From: Furcasterigmium furcatum
Lineage: Eukaryota > Ascomycota > Sordariomycetes > Glomerellales > Plectosphaerellaceae
Length of the DNA stretch: 64,000 nt
NCBI GenBank assembly: GCA_001599815.1
Contig: BCIA01000001.1
Location: 1,678,934-1,742,933, forward strand
Direction: 5' to 3'
Shown: one piece after another, positions 32,084 through 43,678 of the stretch
How the letters are laid out: each line of letters starts with the position of its first letter
Numbering within the stretch: the first letter of the stretch is position 1
The notes under the pieces: model-generated
Told to the model about the DNA's origin: nothing
The model's database searches: none
The model's input: only the letters and a program-made list of their open reading frames with translations
Program-made: the position numbers and the translations under genes

Positions 32084-32846
32084 ATGGACGCCAACCCCAT
32101 CCTCCCCACCATCGCAGCCATCGCGGATGGCAAGGTTCCCGGCGCCTCCCAGTCGGAGCAGCAAATGGCCGCTGTTGCCGCCGGTCTTGTTCTCGCCGCG
32201 GTCAACAGGCTACAAGACGGCCGAGTCCACATGGAGGAGGCCCTCGCGGAGCTGGTCAAACTCTTCGACTGTTTCAAGGGGGCGCTGGAGGCCATGCTCA
32301 CCGACCCCGAGATGGTGAGTGTCAAGCTGCCTCCGTTGATTCACTGTGCTCCCTTTCGTCATTCAGGCATTCCACGTTGGTAACTAACTCGTCAATTCGA
32401 CACAGGCCCGCAAGTTTGAAGAGATGTGCCGCGCGCAAGGCGCCGAGCACCATTACCAGCAGCTGGAGGCGCGCGTGAGCGCCCTCAAAGTCATACACGA
32501 CGAGTCCGCCCTCGAGGCAGTTCGACAGGACTCAGAGATCGGCAGGGCCGTTTCGATGATGGGGGAAACTTTACCCACCGACATCAACAACAACAACAAC
32601 AACCATGGGGACTTGGGAACCTCCTCGAGCAAGTTACCCGTCGACACCGGTACAGGCGCCGCGGGGCAGTCTCAGTCCATGGACTGGGAGCCTAACCCTG
32701 CTCCGGAGCTCCTCCAAAGCGCCGTCGCGATGCACGAGTCGAGTCTCGGCACATGGGCTACCGCTCCCGCCGTCAACTGTCTGGGGGTCGGGCCATCGTA
32801 CCCAGCCCGTGATGGACTCTCCGCGACGGGCCCGAGCCAAGAGTGA
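32084..32846 (+). CDS. Hypothetical protein
   Basis: Two exons, 32084-32314 and 32406-32846 (91-nt intron, GTGAGT..CACAG), 223 aa. Exon 1 encodes a helical, Ala/Leu-rich segment (AAVAAGLVLAAVNRLQDGRVHMEEALAELVKL in parts) and exon 2 continues with charged helix (RKFEEMCRAQGAEHHYQQLEARV), then an Asn run (NINNNNNN-like) and a Pro/Ser-rich C-terminus. No family recognised, no signal peptide or TM. The helical first half could dimerise. The start is set by the CAA leader and by ACAATGG context. Confidence 0.65.
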
Positions 32847-34142
32847 GATACTGGAAAGGGGGACAAAGAAGCGCAAGACAATGACTATTCCAGACCATGG
32901 GGATGGCCGGCTTTATGAGCCGCGTTGGATGTTTGTCCAGAGTGTGTCAGAGCACTGGGGACCAGGTAACGTCTCAATGCTTGCAGGCACCTCTCCTGCC
33001 AGCCAGCCCCAGCCGGCCTGTTGTACTGAATCTGCCGCTTCAACCCTCGACGTCCGACTTTCTCCCATTTTAATACCCGGCCCGAACTAGATACCTGGAC
33101 TTCTGGACATCCGGATCATCAATGCCATGTATGTAATTACCAAGGGGCTGTAGGGCGAACATTCCCTTCCTCCAGTATTTGTGTATGTTGGCAGAGAGGG
33201 AGATCAAGTTGCAGACTCCGTCCACTATATCCAGCTGTTCCAGTCTCTTCTTGAGCTTGTCCGCCCTTTCGCCGCCCCAGACACGCGAGCCAGGGCCTAA
33301 GCAGATGCATGTTGCATGAAACGCAGCAGCACCACCGGAGCCTCGCCATGCTCTGCTCTCGTCATGTTTCCGAGGAGATCCGTGAAGCTAGTAGTGACGG
33401 ATTTTGACAACCGAACGGGACAATGTGGCAAGCATCTGGCATCGCCGCTCCTGTCACGACGCACTTGCATCCGTCGCGTTGTTTGCACTGATATCATGTT
33501 AGTCCTCCGTGGTCATATTCACTTACCCGGCTAGTAGTTTGCTCCATCGATTCCTCAACGCAGATCCAACCTTCACAAAATCAGTCGATCTCCTCCCCAT
33601 AGACGAACAACAAATTCGTCTCGACCGTGCTCGGCAGGTTCGCGACAAGATTCGATTATTTCTCACAGGCAATGACTGGGAATTCACTGGCTACCAACTC
33701 GGCGCTCTCATCGCGATGCCCTTGGCAACTCTTGACCATGCCTTTGTCTTAGACGACATAGGAGCCCTCGAAAAGCAAATGCGCATGCTCCCCTACGCTA
33801 TTCGATGACGTTAGTAGTTTCTTACCCTCATGCTAGATGTTTGTCGCTGGCACGATCACAAGTCACCCAGGCAAGGTTATTGGATGCGGCAAAGGCTGAG
33901 ATCGCCCCTCCTCTCGCGCGTTGGTATGGCTGGTTGAAGCTGCACAAACATGACCAGGGGACCGATATGTCGAGCCATTACCACTGTAGTATTATGAAGA
34001 CTTCAATAAAGCTCACACGTTTGCGGCGTCATACTTCCCTCCAATCGGCCCCTCGTCCCCAATGCTCGTGGCAGCCTGGCATCAAGCAACATAGAGTGTC
34101 TTATCGCCGTCATAGAACCGGGCCACCTGTTCCCTGATCAAC
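32847..34142. other. Region without a supported gene
   Basis: 1.3 kb. The plus-strand frame 33509-33808 has protein-like composition (LLPIDEQQIRLDRARQVRDK) and may be an exon or fragment, preceded by a possible acceptor at 33534, but no partner exon could be found. Confidence 0.4.
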
Positions 34143-36680
34143 TTAGTCGTACTGGCTTGAGGACAGGTCGGCTCTGTCATCTACGACCTGCCAGTCACTG
34201 CCGGTGTTCGAAGCCACCTGAGCGCCTGCAACTTGCTCGTTCCCACCTGCTGCCCCTGACAGCCCCGTGTTATTCTGCGGTTCCCCGAGCTTTCCGGTGT
34301 TGTCAGACGGAGGCGGCCCCTGTGTGAGATGGGTTCCATTGGTTTGATCAGACAGCATAACAGTCGTCTCCGTGGTAGTTTGAGTACCGAACGGTGGCTG
34401 CTCAACACCCGTGACGCCTGGCTGCTGCAGGAAACCCGTCTCGGTTGGTTGCTGGTAAACCAGCTGAGTGGTCTCATCCTGGGACGTCACCACGGGTTCT
34501 CCGTAGTTGGCATTTTGCCAGTCACTGACGTGCGCAACATCCACGAAGCTCGTGTCCAAAGGTGTTTGGGAGGGTTCGATGGATGTGTCGACCTGTACCG
34601 GCTCATAATCGGCCGACTCTGTAAATGGGAAGGGCTGGTACTGGGGCTGCAGAATCTGGAATTGCTGCTCAAATTGTTGCTGTTGCTGGATTTGCTGCTG
34701 CTGCTGAAGCTGTTGCTGCTGCTCGAATTGTTGCTGCTGCTGGAGTTGCTGTTGTTGCTGGAGCTCTTGCTGCTGCTGGAGCTGTTGTTGATGTTGTGGC
34801 GGCTGCTGCTGAGCCTGCTGGATTTGTTGATATTGAGGCTGTGGATGGGGTTGGTGCTGTTGAGGCTGCTGTTGTTGCTGGGTTTGTTGGGGCTGCTGAT
34901 GCTGGGGCTGCAGATTCTGGGACTGCTGTTGAATCTGCGGGAGTTGTTGCTGTTGAGGCTGTTGCTGAAGCTGTAGAGTATGAAGCTGCTGCTGGAGCTG
35001 CTGGAGCTGCTGCTGAAGCGCTGGCTGGCTTGCCTGGCCCAGCAAACCTTGAGGAGAGGGTTGCGTTTGTGCTGGCTGCTGGGTCGAAAACGCGTTGACG
35101 ATTCCTTGGGGGTCGACCTGGGGGTTGATCTGAAGGCTTAAGCCCTGGTCAGTGAGCTTGACTCCGTTAACTTTCAGTCCACTCGCAGCGAAGTTGCTCG
35201 TCGCATTCATCATGGTGCCCACTTTCCTCCAGGTGCTCTTCCTCCCCAGCTTCTGGATCTGTTCGCCCGCGACCTGCATGCCATGTGCCGTCATCTTTGC
35301 CGATGCTTTGGTCGCGGAGACAACTGCAGCGCTGTTGGGCCCGTTCATCGAGAATATCGGCTTCCTGTGCCTCGGCTGATCTCCTGGCCGATCCCACGTC
35401 GAGAGCCCCAGGTCTGGGTGCACATAGAACGAGACATGGTCCGGGGTTCTAAGCTCTCTCCATCCGGGCGGCAAGGAATTCGGCGGCTTCGTCCATGAGC
35501 TTTGGCCGCTTCCAGTGCTGATGTATAAGATCTTGCCATCTGGGGTCTGCCTCTCTTCCCACCCAGGCGGCAGCCCTGCAAACTCCAGCAAATTTGCGGA
35601 GGTCGGCTTGATGTGCGTTTTGAGGCCGGTCGCGGCGTGCGTGTACCACACTCGTCCCGCAGGGTTCTTGCGCGCCGTCCAACGACCCGGCGGCATTGTT
35701 TGAGACTCGACATGAGGATCAGACTCTGTGGTGAAGTACGTCTTGTCATGCGGATGAGGGACAGGACCGCTGGAGGCGAAGCACCATACACACAACCTTG
35801 CAACCATTTGCGCCGTGCTGCAGAGGAGGCACGTGTAGACGGCGACCTCGATGGGAATTCCTTTCAAGGCAATCGTTAGCAACGAACAAGATCAACTGGA
35901 CCAACCATTCGTACCGTTGCCGCAATGTCCGCAATGCGCTGGCACCCCGCCGACATGGGTTGGCACCGCCCCGAAGGTGCTGTTGGGTACCGCAGGAGGT
36001 TGGCTGTTCATCACGGACGAAGGCGGTTGGACGACTGGGCTCATCGGCAGACTGCCGGAAGTTGTGGTAGGTGTGCCGGGCGTTGGCAGTCCATTACTGC
36101 TGGCGAAGCTCATGGTTCTGCTCAGAGTTGGTGAGCTCATTTGGATGCTGCCAGCCTGGCTCATAGTCCGCTGAGGCTGTGGCGCTGAGACGACCCGCGG
36201 AGAACCCTGCGCCGTATTCTGCAGGGGAGGCAATCGGAGAGGATTGGGCGCTTGTGCCGGTGCTTGTTGCCCAAGGACAGAAACATTGGCTGTGGTAGAT
36301 AATGGAGAAAACTGCTGCGGTGGCTGCTGTACATGAAGCACCGGTCCGGGTGAGTTTTGCGGCATCTGATTCTGGGCGAGTCCAGCAGCAGGTAACGGAT
36401 TGGCGGCAGCGTTCACTGAAGTTCCGGGCGATGGCTGAACATTGGGCGCTGAATTGACCGATTTTCTGGACACAGCCTTGCGAACCAGCGGCGGCGCACC
36501 GCTGCCGGGGATTGTGTTTGGTGGGTAGACATGCTGAGGCTGTTGCCCGACGGCCTGTTGGTGAAGCTGATGGGCGTCCATTCTCGCGAGGAAGGTCGCC
36601 CGGGAAGTCGCAAAATTGACGAAACCTGGTCTTCCAAGAATGATGGCTTCAGGCTGTCTCTTGAGGCGGATGAGCGGCAT
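34143..36680 (-). CDS. WW-domain protein with C4 motif and Gln-rich tract
   Basis: Two exons, 36680..35915 and 35860..34143 (54-nt intron, GTACGA, CTAAC branch, AAAG), 827 aa. Residues 1-245 are Pro/Ser/Gln-rich and disordered-looking. A CX2C-X15-CX2C pair (CGHC and CLLC), created by the splice, could bind zinc. Three WW-like units follow: PGRW..WYTH (about 312, lacking the second Trp), LPPGWEER..SSWTKPP (about 351, canonical) and LPPGWREL..STWDRP (about 385). A linker leads to a tract of Gln-rich sequence from about 510 to 680 with mixed CAG/CAA codons, then an acidic Thr/Gln-rich tail. WW units bind Pro-rich ligands. This suggests a scaffold or transcription/RNA-processing factor, and the Q-rich part is prion-like in composition. 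The true start could be the Met at residue 34. Confidence 0.8.
34660..35010. repeat. Gln-codon repeat tract (CAG/CAA mixed)
   Basis: Imperfect CTG/TTG triplet repeat on the plus strand encoding Gln with interspersed Leu, Pro and Phe on the minus strand, part of the WW protein. Mixed codons argue for selected Gln content rather than recent pure-triplet expansion. Confidence 0.85.
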
Positions 36681-37975
36681 TTATTATGAGGCGACCCGTG
36701 CCAGCTGGCCAGGCTCCGTGGCCGTCCAGACCGAGCAAGTCTCACCCATGGAGCGTGTGGAGTCGTGGTCTATTGGCTTCCCATGGGGTTGCAACATCGA
36801 ATACCCATGCATCTTCAACTCAGCCGCATCACGGTCGCCCAGTCACAATTCTCGGGCTCGGATTGTGGCGCGCTACCTGTCCAGAACCGCCTTAGCTGAA
36901 GTGAAGATAAGACAGGGGTTTGCCGATGTACCCGCCCACGCTCGCGAGGCTGGACCATCGGGAAGCTGAACGAGGAGATGCATGGCGGTGAACGCCCGGG
37001 AGCCAACATGCACTTTATTTCGACCACTTTCCCATGAGACAAGAATCGCCGTGCACCTCATTCAGGCACGAATTCCAGATCAGGGTCTCCAACCACTGAT
37101 CTGGAAACTGGTACCTCATCCTTGAGGACATGCAAGTCTTCGTGTAACTTCACACTCGCGGGTCGCCATACTAATCCCTCGGAATGTCGGGGAAAACAAT
37201 ATGTTGAAGTTGGAACAGAGGGTAGAAGATATTAGTCAAGCACTGAGCCACGACAGGGCCAGTGCAACAGCGCATCTACTGCTTTTCACCTGGACCAGGC
37301 CAGTAAAATCAAGCGCGGGAGGTAGGTATGGAACATCTGACACAGACAACGGGCACTGCGAAGTAAGTTCGGCCCCAGAAGACTGAAAAGATAACGCTGG
37401 CGGCGCCCTAAGATGTTTGAGCTTCGTGCCACACGGATGATGCAAACATCCATGGATAGGTGAAGGATACAAGTCAAAGTTCTCTGCATTTAGGCGTTTT
37501 ATTCTGTTGACATGCTCATCTTTTCCGGAAGAATACTCATCTTCGAAGGCACAGGAAGGCCGGACTATTCAGCCTGATTGGCTCTCAAGCAGCTTGGCTC
37601 CCACTCCTGGCGCCTCTCGGCGCCAACCGGTTAGTGTCTCGAGGAAGAGAGACTGTGCCGCTCAAAGATGTCAAGATAAAAATGAACGACCTGCCCGGAG
37701 TGGCGCGACATAACCTTCACATCACCAACTGGAACCACCAGCCAAAAAGCACGACGATACCCAGAAAATGCCTACAGTTACTGAAAGTATCATTGTCCCC
37801 GTGGTGATCATGGCCCTCTCACGAGAGCTGTTACTTCACTTGGCGGGCCACACCAGTCGGCCTACGAAATTATCGCCAACACGGTTTCCTTCATTCCTGA
37901 GCAGTGAGTCGCCCCATCATTCATTTTCATCATCAATTGCTCAAATCAGGACAGTATGTACATCAGTGTCCTTCC
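36681..37975. other. Gene-free region
   Basis: 1.3 kb with only short, unsupported frames; promoter of the WW-domain gene at its left end. Confidence 0.45.
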
Positions 37976-38396
37976 TCAGAGGCTTGCCGGGGTGGCCTCA
38001 AGGCCACAAGCTGCCGCAACCCGAGTAACCGTGTTCTGGTAGTGGTGCCAGATGTTGTGCTCATTGGCGCAGGCCATGCATCCGTCAAAGCGAGCAATCC
38101 ATTGCCAGTTGGTGCAGTATCCCTCTTCCCGAGAGTAGGTGATGCTCAGGCCTGTGGAAGATGGCGTCAGCATTTAAGGTACGTTATTGGGCATCTGACG
38201 GACACAGGGAGTGTCCCTACTTACCGCAGTTCTCATGGCAGTTGTACAGAGGGGTGCCGGGCTCGGGCAGATCCTGGCGGGCGGCGAGGCGCATGGACTC
38301 GGGGAACTCCCAGTCACCTTGCGAGCGAGGGCTGAGAGGGCTGGCGGCCGCGAGGGTGGCGGTCAAAGCCAGAAGGGAAGCGAAGGAGAAGCGCAT
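37976..38396 (-). CDS. Small secreted cysteine-containing protein
   Basis: Two exons, 38396..38225 and 38151..37976 (73-nt intron, GTAAGT..CCACAG), 115 aa. A signal peptide (MRFSFASLLALTATLAAA) is followed by a short linker with LSPR and LAAR and then six cysteines at 53, 57, 70, 82, 85 and 106. The pattern CHENCG ... YCTNWQWIARFDGC ... CA ... IWHHYQNTV ... ACGL recurs in a widespread family of small fungal secreted proteins of unknown function. No GPI signal. Extracellular role unknown. Confidence 0.85.
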
Positions 38397-39417
38397 ATTG
38401 ACGGAGGTGAGAGGCTGGAAGGAACCGGTGTAGTATGTTTTCTTGTCGGGACTTATGAGACTGATATCGAAAGAGGGAGTCAGTGGGAAGAATCAGAGTC
38501 TGTGGCACCTATTTATACTTGAAGAATCGGTCTGACCACTCTTCCTCGGTTCCCAACAAACTGCTCCATCGGCAAACTGCCATGGTCGTGGCCCGGGATT
38601 CGAGGGCAAGGTCTTCCCTGGAAGCTCTCTCACGCCCGACATCGCTTAAACGGCCAAGGATGACCAGCTCGGTAGCTCCGGGAAAAAGCCTCACTGCGCC
38701 CTTGAACTGCCGCAACAATCCTAGCTCCCAGTGCCCTTCCCGCAGGCCATCCCCCGCAACTGCAACGGTCCTGTGGGGCGAGGCTTGAATAGCGCATCCC
38801 GTCCATCTAATCTCATCTTATCTGATCATCAAAAGTGGTCCCTCGTTGCATTCTCATCTCGGCAGCTTCTCCTTTCAGACGGCTTGGCGAGCGCCGTCGC
38901 CGGCCGGAGTCACATCGGAGACCGAGCTGCAGTGGTGGCGTCTCGGGAGGCAAAACTCATACGACAGGTTCATGGGCATCGCGTCACATGAGGACTTTGG
39001 TACGATCCTGCAGAGGGAAGGACACAAGCAGCATGGGCAGTGAGATGCATGTACTGCGGGAAGGGATTGTATTGAATGACTTCTCAAGTATTCCATCTGC
39101 CTATGCCACCAGTAGTCCCTCTGAGCTTTAGCCTCTCTCGTCCTTCCACTCCACTGCGCGTTCCACAAATCTCACGCATGAACCAGCGCCACGGGCCTGT
39201 CGGACGCAACCAGATGTGTGCGATGTACTCAAATCTAAAAAGCATCCGTCATCAAGACCGTATGTACTCTTCCTTACAAATACAAACGTGCTACAAAAGG
39301 AATCAACCACGAAATGCGGCAGTCCACGCGTTGGTAGATACGTTGAAGTGACGCGGAATGGCAAGGGTCCCCCGCTGGCGAAGGACATAACCACCCCGAT
39401 ACAAACATGGGCGACTC
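38397..39417. other. Intergenic region
   Basis: 1 kb with no supported gene; contains the promoter of the small secreted protein and the 3' side of the WSC gene. Confidence 0.45.
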
Positions 39418-40022
39418 TCAAACCAAGCGGTTGACAATGTCCATCCAGCCTGTCACGACAATTTGGTACAGCTGGGTATCCTCCCACAGAGACTGCAGTC
39501 CCTTCCACGGCTGAAGGTACTGGTCCATATCGGGCTGCGAGTCCTCTCCGCCCTCGACGGATTCTGATTTGGAATGAGGCACCGCAGCTTTGATTCCAAT
39601 GTTGTAGACAGAGTAGGATCCATCACCACTGATTCCGCCGCCTATCGAGGGGTTAGAATGGCCGACAAGGGGCTTTCGGGGAACGGTCTCTGCTTACAGG
39701 CGTCGAGAGGGTAACCCGGACAGGGATAATTACACTTCGCGTCTTCGACCAAAGTATCGGTTGCAGGGTACTCCTCGCCACAATAACATGCAGCCCCTCT
39801 GAGCGCCGCAACGGGCATCTCCTTCTGCCGGCAGATGTTGGCGCAACTTCCAGGCGACGCGAACCTGTCATTCTCGGTGGACCACGCGGACACCCGCGAG
39901 CTGAAGCAGCCTTGGCTTGTTACTTGACCGAGAACCGGCGTGGTCGCTGGTGGTTGCAGGTCGCGTTCAGCAGTGACCGCGGCGACGCACGCAGCGACCG
40001 CAATGGCCCAGTGAAGCTGCAT
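39418..40022 (-). CDS. WSC-domain secreted protein
   Basis: Two exons, 40022..39698 and 39641..39418 (56-nt intron), 182 aa. Signal peptide MQLHWAIAVAACVAAVTA. A single WSC domain from residue 37 has the eight cysteines at 39, 60, 64, 79, 81, 97, 101 and 109 with QGCF at the start and ACYCGEEYP and CPGYPLDACGG at the end. The last cysteine is split by the intron. Unlike Wsc cell-wall sensors, it has no Ser/Thr-rich stalk or TM helix, so it is likely a free carbohydrate-binding secreted protein. The C-terminal 70 residues are unrecognised. Confidence 0.88.
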
Positions 40023-41239
40023 GATGGAGATTGATGAGTGGTGCAAGGAGGCGGGGGATATGGGACTGATAAGATGATTGAGTAATGACCGTGTGGTTGA
40101 AGGATGGCGGGCGTGCGGAGAGGTCATTCACGGTGAACAGGTCGGAGGGATTCTCAAGGGCCACCGCCGCCGCGTGTAGCGGGTGCCGTGAAGCGAGATT
40201 AGGCAAGAAATCCAGTGCAAAAGTACTTAATTATAGTAACCCCCAGGCTACTGACGGGTGATCGGCATCAGCACTGGCACATGGCGGTCCGTGTGAACCA
40301 CTAATACGCGTGTCGCCGGTCTGCCCCTCCTCGAAAGGGCGACAACTTGGATTCGCCCTCACCTGTGCAGAGTACAGTGCCTGAACTGGGGCAAGAAGAG
40401 TGAGTAGGCATTAATTGATCCGCAAAGACACACGGTTGGGCGAGCATATCGCCAAGTTGCTCTGTTCTGTGGTGGGAAACAATCGCGTCTGGTCGCAGCC
40501 TTTTCACTGCCGAGCCTGGAAGAGCAGGGAGCCTGCTCCAGGGTCCATCTCTGCAGTCTTTTTGTACTTCGGTTCGGTGCCTTCAACTTCCATGTTCAAA
40601 GTTATTAACCTTACGGCGGTAGTGTGTGTTTCTGACGCAGCGCCTCGTGATCTGCTCTTGAATGACGGCCAAGGTCCGCAACCGCCTTGTGTCCTGTCCA
40701 TCACCATCGCCACCCCGCGGACCAAGATGATTCCTCTCAACTTCATGAAACGCTGCTTGGCTGCGTAGATCCGGTGTGAAGCCCGGACCCCATCTTATCG
40801 GATATTTGGGGAGTCCCCATCATGATGTTTCGTCCGATCACCCGCCCGCCGGGAGGCCGGCCAGGTCCACCTCGCATCGGTACCACCACTTTTGGCAATT
40901 GTCAATTCGGAGAAGAGTCTCATGGGCCGGAGGCGTTGGGACCCTCATGCCAACATCTCACAGTTCACCCGGATCCGCTGTTTGCGACCCGGTACTCCGG
41001 ACAGTCCTGACGGGTCACGCTCTCCGCGCCTCTATGGACATTGACACGGGAGAGCACCATGCACATGGGAAAGCATGACGAGCTGGTAGATAAAAGGCCA
41101 GTCCGGTCCACGCTCAGTTCATGCCGGAATCATCATCACCTACAACATCATCATACTCTGACACCCAGCATCCAGGAACAACAGTCATCCAGACCACTCT
41201 TACTTCATCGACTCCCGATTCACCATACAAACAATCACA
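40023..41239. other. Divergent gene-free region
   Basis: 1.2 kb between the WSC gene (minus) and the next plus-strand gene. Near its right end it carries a CATCATC-rich leader before the ATG at 41240. Nothing else supported. Confidence 0.5.
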
Positions 41240-41927
41240 ATGGATCCCGCCATGGCCGCTAAGCTTGCCAACGCCGTCACCGAGCGTCTTTTCATCCCCG
41301 TCAAGGGCGATGTTGAGAACTGGAAGCTTCAGCTCAAGTTCTTCCTCCAGGTTCTCAAGAACCAGCAGGGTTATCTCCGCACTCGCTGGGGACCTTGGAG
41401 CGAGAACCAGCAGACGCTCGAACTCTCTATCGGTAAGAGGATCCCATGAGCACCTCGCATTTTTCATCGCGTGTGACTGCTAACCGGCCGTCCCAGGTTG
41501 GATCTCGATCGAGGCCAGCGAGGCCTTCAAGAAGTCCAAGGACTACGAAGAGGCCGCGGCCAACTTTGCTCCCGTTCTCGACGGGACCCCGAGCAGCTAC
41601 TTCCTCCGATTCAAGCCCCTGGCCCCCGCCGCTGTCATCAACTCCCCCATCGTCGAGGCCATCAGCTTCGAGAACGCGACCGAGAGCGAGGACTCGCTGC
41701 GCGAGCTCGTCGAGAAGGCGTCCACCCTCCCCGGCTGCAACGGCGTCGCCAGCGGCTACACCCTGTCCGAGGTTGAGGGCAAGGGCAAGATCTTCGTGGC
41801 TGTCGTCGGCTGGGCCAGCCTCGAGGCCAGCAAGGCCGCCAACAAGGCGCTCTACACCGGAGGCAAGACCGCCGAGACTCACCACGTCAACTTCAACTTC
41901 CCCATCAAGGGATTCAGGGGCCTGTAA
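41240..41927 (+). CDS. Hypothetical protein, dimeric alpha-beta barrel-like
   Basis: Two exons, 41240-41432 and 41497-41927 (64-nt intron, GTAAGA, branch CTAAC, CCCAG), 207 aa. Two similar halves each have a strand, a helix of the form EDSLRELVEKASTLPGCNG or KLQLKFFLQVLKNQQGYLR, and a strand ending in GW, the layout of ABM/EthD-like ferredoxin folds. In the second half the pattern is VEGKGKIFVAVVGWASLEASKA. No catalytic residues are known for this type. Likely cytosolic. Confidence 0.75.
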
Positions 41928-42130
41928 GCAGGTGTCGGCCATGGAACCTGCGATGAGATTTGGTTCAAGATATCGGGGGTGGATTATGGGCAGGACTCAT
42001 TCAGGCTAGGATGATTAACTCTCAATGGACTTGAATTTTCTGCGAGCTTTCTCACCACCTTGATTCCATGTGCCATGGTGTTTGAACCGACCTCCATTCA
42101 TAAAGATGCGTATTGCCACGATCTAGCTTA

Positions 42131-43678
42131 CTACACCGAATACTTGCTCCAGCTCCTGATCTTCGGGCCAAAGATGAAGAACAAAATTGGGAACGGCAGC
42201 ATGAGCGTCGCGAATCCCGCCAAGGCCGTTGCCATCCACTCGACGCCCAGCGCATCATACATTGCTCTCGTCCAGATCGGGAACGTCGCGGCGAAAATCG
42301 ACCGCACCGTGACGTGGATCGATATCGCAGAGACGACATTTGCCATGTACACGTCGACGATGTATACGATCCCGCTGGTGAACACGAGCTGCAGACCCAG
42401 GCCGATGAACAACGACGCGATAACCTGGGAAATCCAGTGTCTGCTCATTGACCATCCGAACCAGATGAGAGCCGGAGGGAGGATGCTGGCCCCGGCGATC
42501 ATTGGAGGGAGGCGGTCCTCGGGAGTAGACTGCCGACCGCGTGCAATCCATCGCTTCTTGTACCAAGTCGTCATGAACACGGCAATGACGGCAGGCGACA
42601 CCATTAGCCCCAAGGCCACGGAGATGAACGGCAGTGTCGCCGCGTCGACGGCCCAGCCACGTTCCTTGTACGCCAGCGGAAACAGTTGGTAGGCCATGTA
42701 GAGCAACCCGTAGACGAACGTCAGATGGATCGTCAAGATGATGAGGATCGGCTCCTTGCAGAACAATACGAGCGGCTTTGTGAGATACTTGCTCGCCATC
42801 TGGCGAAAATCGAATGCCCGAGAATAGGCAGGGCCTTTGGACCTGGGTTCCGCGCAGCCCCTCCCGTCTCTGCGAAGACGCCGGTTTCTCCGCGCCAGGA
42901 TCCGCTGCGGTGCTGTTTCCTTCAGGAAGAAGATGGCCAGGGGTGCGAGGAAGGCGAAGAAGATGAGCGTGATCCATGCGATCCATCTCCAGCTGACGCG
43001 GGCGACGACGTAGCTGGAGACGATCGGCGCGAAGACGGAGCCGAGATTGACCACGGTTGCCGTGCATGCCAGCGCCGTGCCCCGGGGAATGGGGCCGTAG
43101 AGTTCGGAAACCATGCCCGAGCCGACGGCCAGGACCGCGCTGCCAAAGGCTCCGGCCAGGAACCGAGAGATCAAGATTGTTGCAACGTTCTCAGCCAGGC
43201 CAAGCGGAATCTGAAGCAGGCCGCAGCAGCAGAATCCGACCAGCACCGGGATGCTGTGGCCGCTGACCTCGGCGAGTGGCCCCCATAGCAAAGGTCCGAC
43301 GGCAAACCCGGCAACGAAAAGCGAGACACCGAGCTGCATGACCGTCTCGGAAACATGATGCTTCTCAGCCAGGATCGCTGATGCGGGGCCGAAGACGCTC
43401 GAGGCGAACGACACGGCAAAGATCGCGGTGCACACCATGATCAGGAAGGCTAACTTGGTTGCTGACGACCAGTTCCGTGGATGATCTGGGTCTGCTGGGC
43501 CGTTGAAACCGACATAAACGACCTCGCCGTCCCTGCCGCTGGTTGAGTCGGAGCTGTCGCCTCTTTCGCCGTCCTGCTGAACGAGCATCGGCTCGGGCTT
43601 TCCGTCGAGCACATCGAGTGCGGTGCTGGAGGCAGTTGCCTCGATCGCCATACTCGTCGGCCTGGCGGTGGTTGACAT
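42131..43678 (-). CDS. MFS drug:H+ antiporter (DHA1 family)
   Basis: Intronless, 515 aa from the ATG at 43678. A soluble N-terminus of about 75 residues ends in DPDHPRNWSS, the DPxxPxNW motif that precedes helix 1 in fungal DHA1 drug transporters. Loop 2-3 reads GPLLWGPLAEVSG and helix 4 starts SRFLAGAFGSAVLAVG; MVSELYGPIPRGTALA and the motif-C-like region SVFAPIVSSYVV follow. Twelve helices are likely with a long basic cytoplasmic loop (about 280-310) between 6 and 7. Expected function: proton-driven efflux of small toxic compounds or polyamines at the plasma membrane. Confidence 0.92.
   Translation of the reverse strand: MSTTARPTSMAIEATASSTALDVLDGKPEPMLVQQDGERGDSSDSTSGRDGEVVYVGFNGPADPDHPRNWSSATKLAFLIMVCTAIFAVSFASSVFGPASAILAEKHHVSETVMQLGVSLFVAGFAVGPLLWGPLAEVSGHSIPVLVGFCCCGLLQIPLGLAENVATILISRFLAGAFGSAVLAVGSGMVSELYGPIPRGTALACTATVVNLGSVFAPIVSSYVVARVSWRWIAWITLIFFAFLAPLAIFFLKETAPQRILARRNRRLRRDGRGCAEPRSKGPAYSRAFDFRQMASKYLTKPLVLFCKEPILIILTIHLTFVYGLLYMAYQLFPLAYKERGWAVDAATLPFISVALGLMVSPAVIAVFMTTWYKKRWIARGRQSTPEDRLPPMIAGASILPPALIWFGWSMSRHWISQVIASLFIGLGLQLVFTSGIVYIVDVYMANVVSAISIHVTVRSIFAATFPIWTRAMYDALGVEWMATALAGFATLMLPFPILFFIFGPKIRSWSKYSV

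Noticed and set aside
34329..34976. Plus-strand frame with long poly-Leu run
   Set aside because: It is the complement of the Gln-codon tract of the WW-domain gene; CTG/TTG triplets read as Leu.
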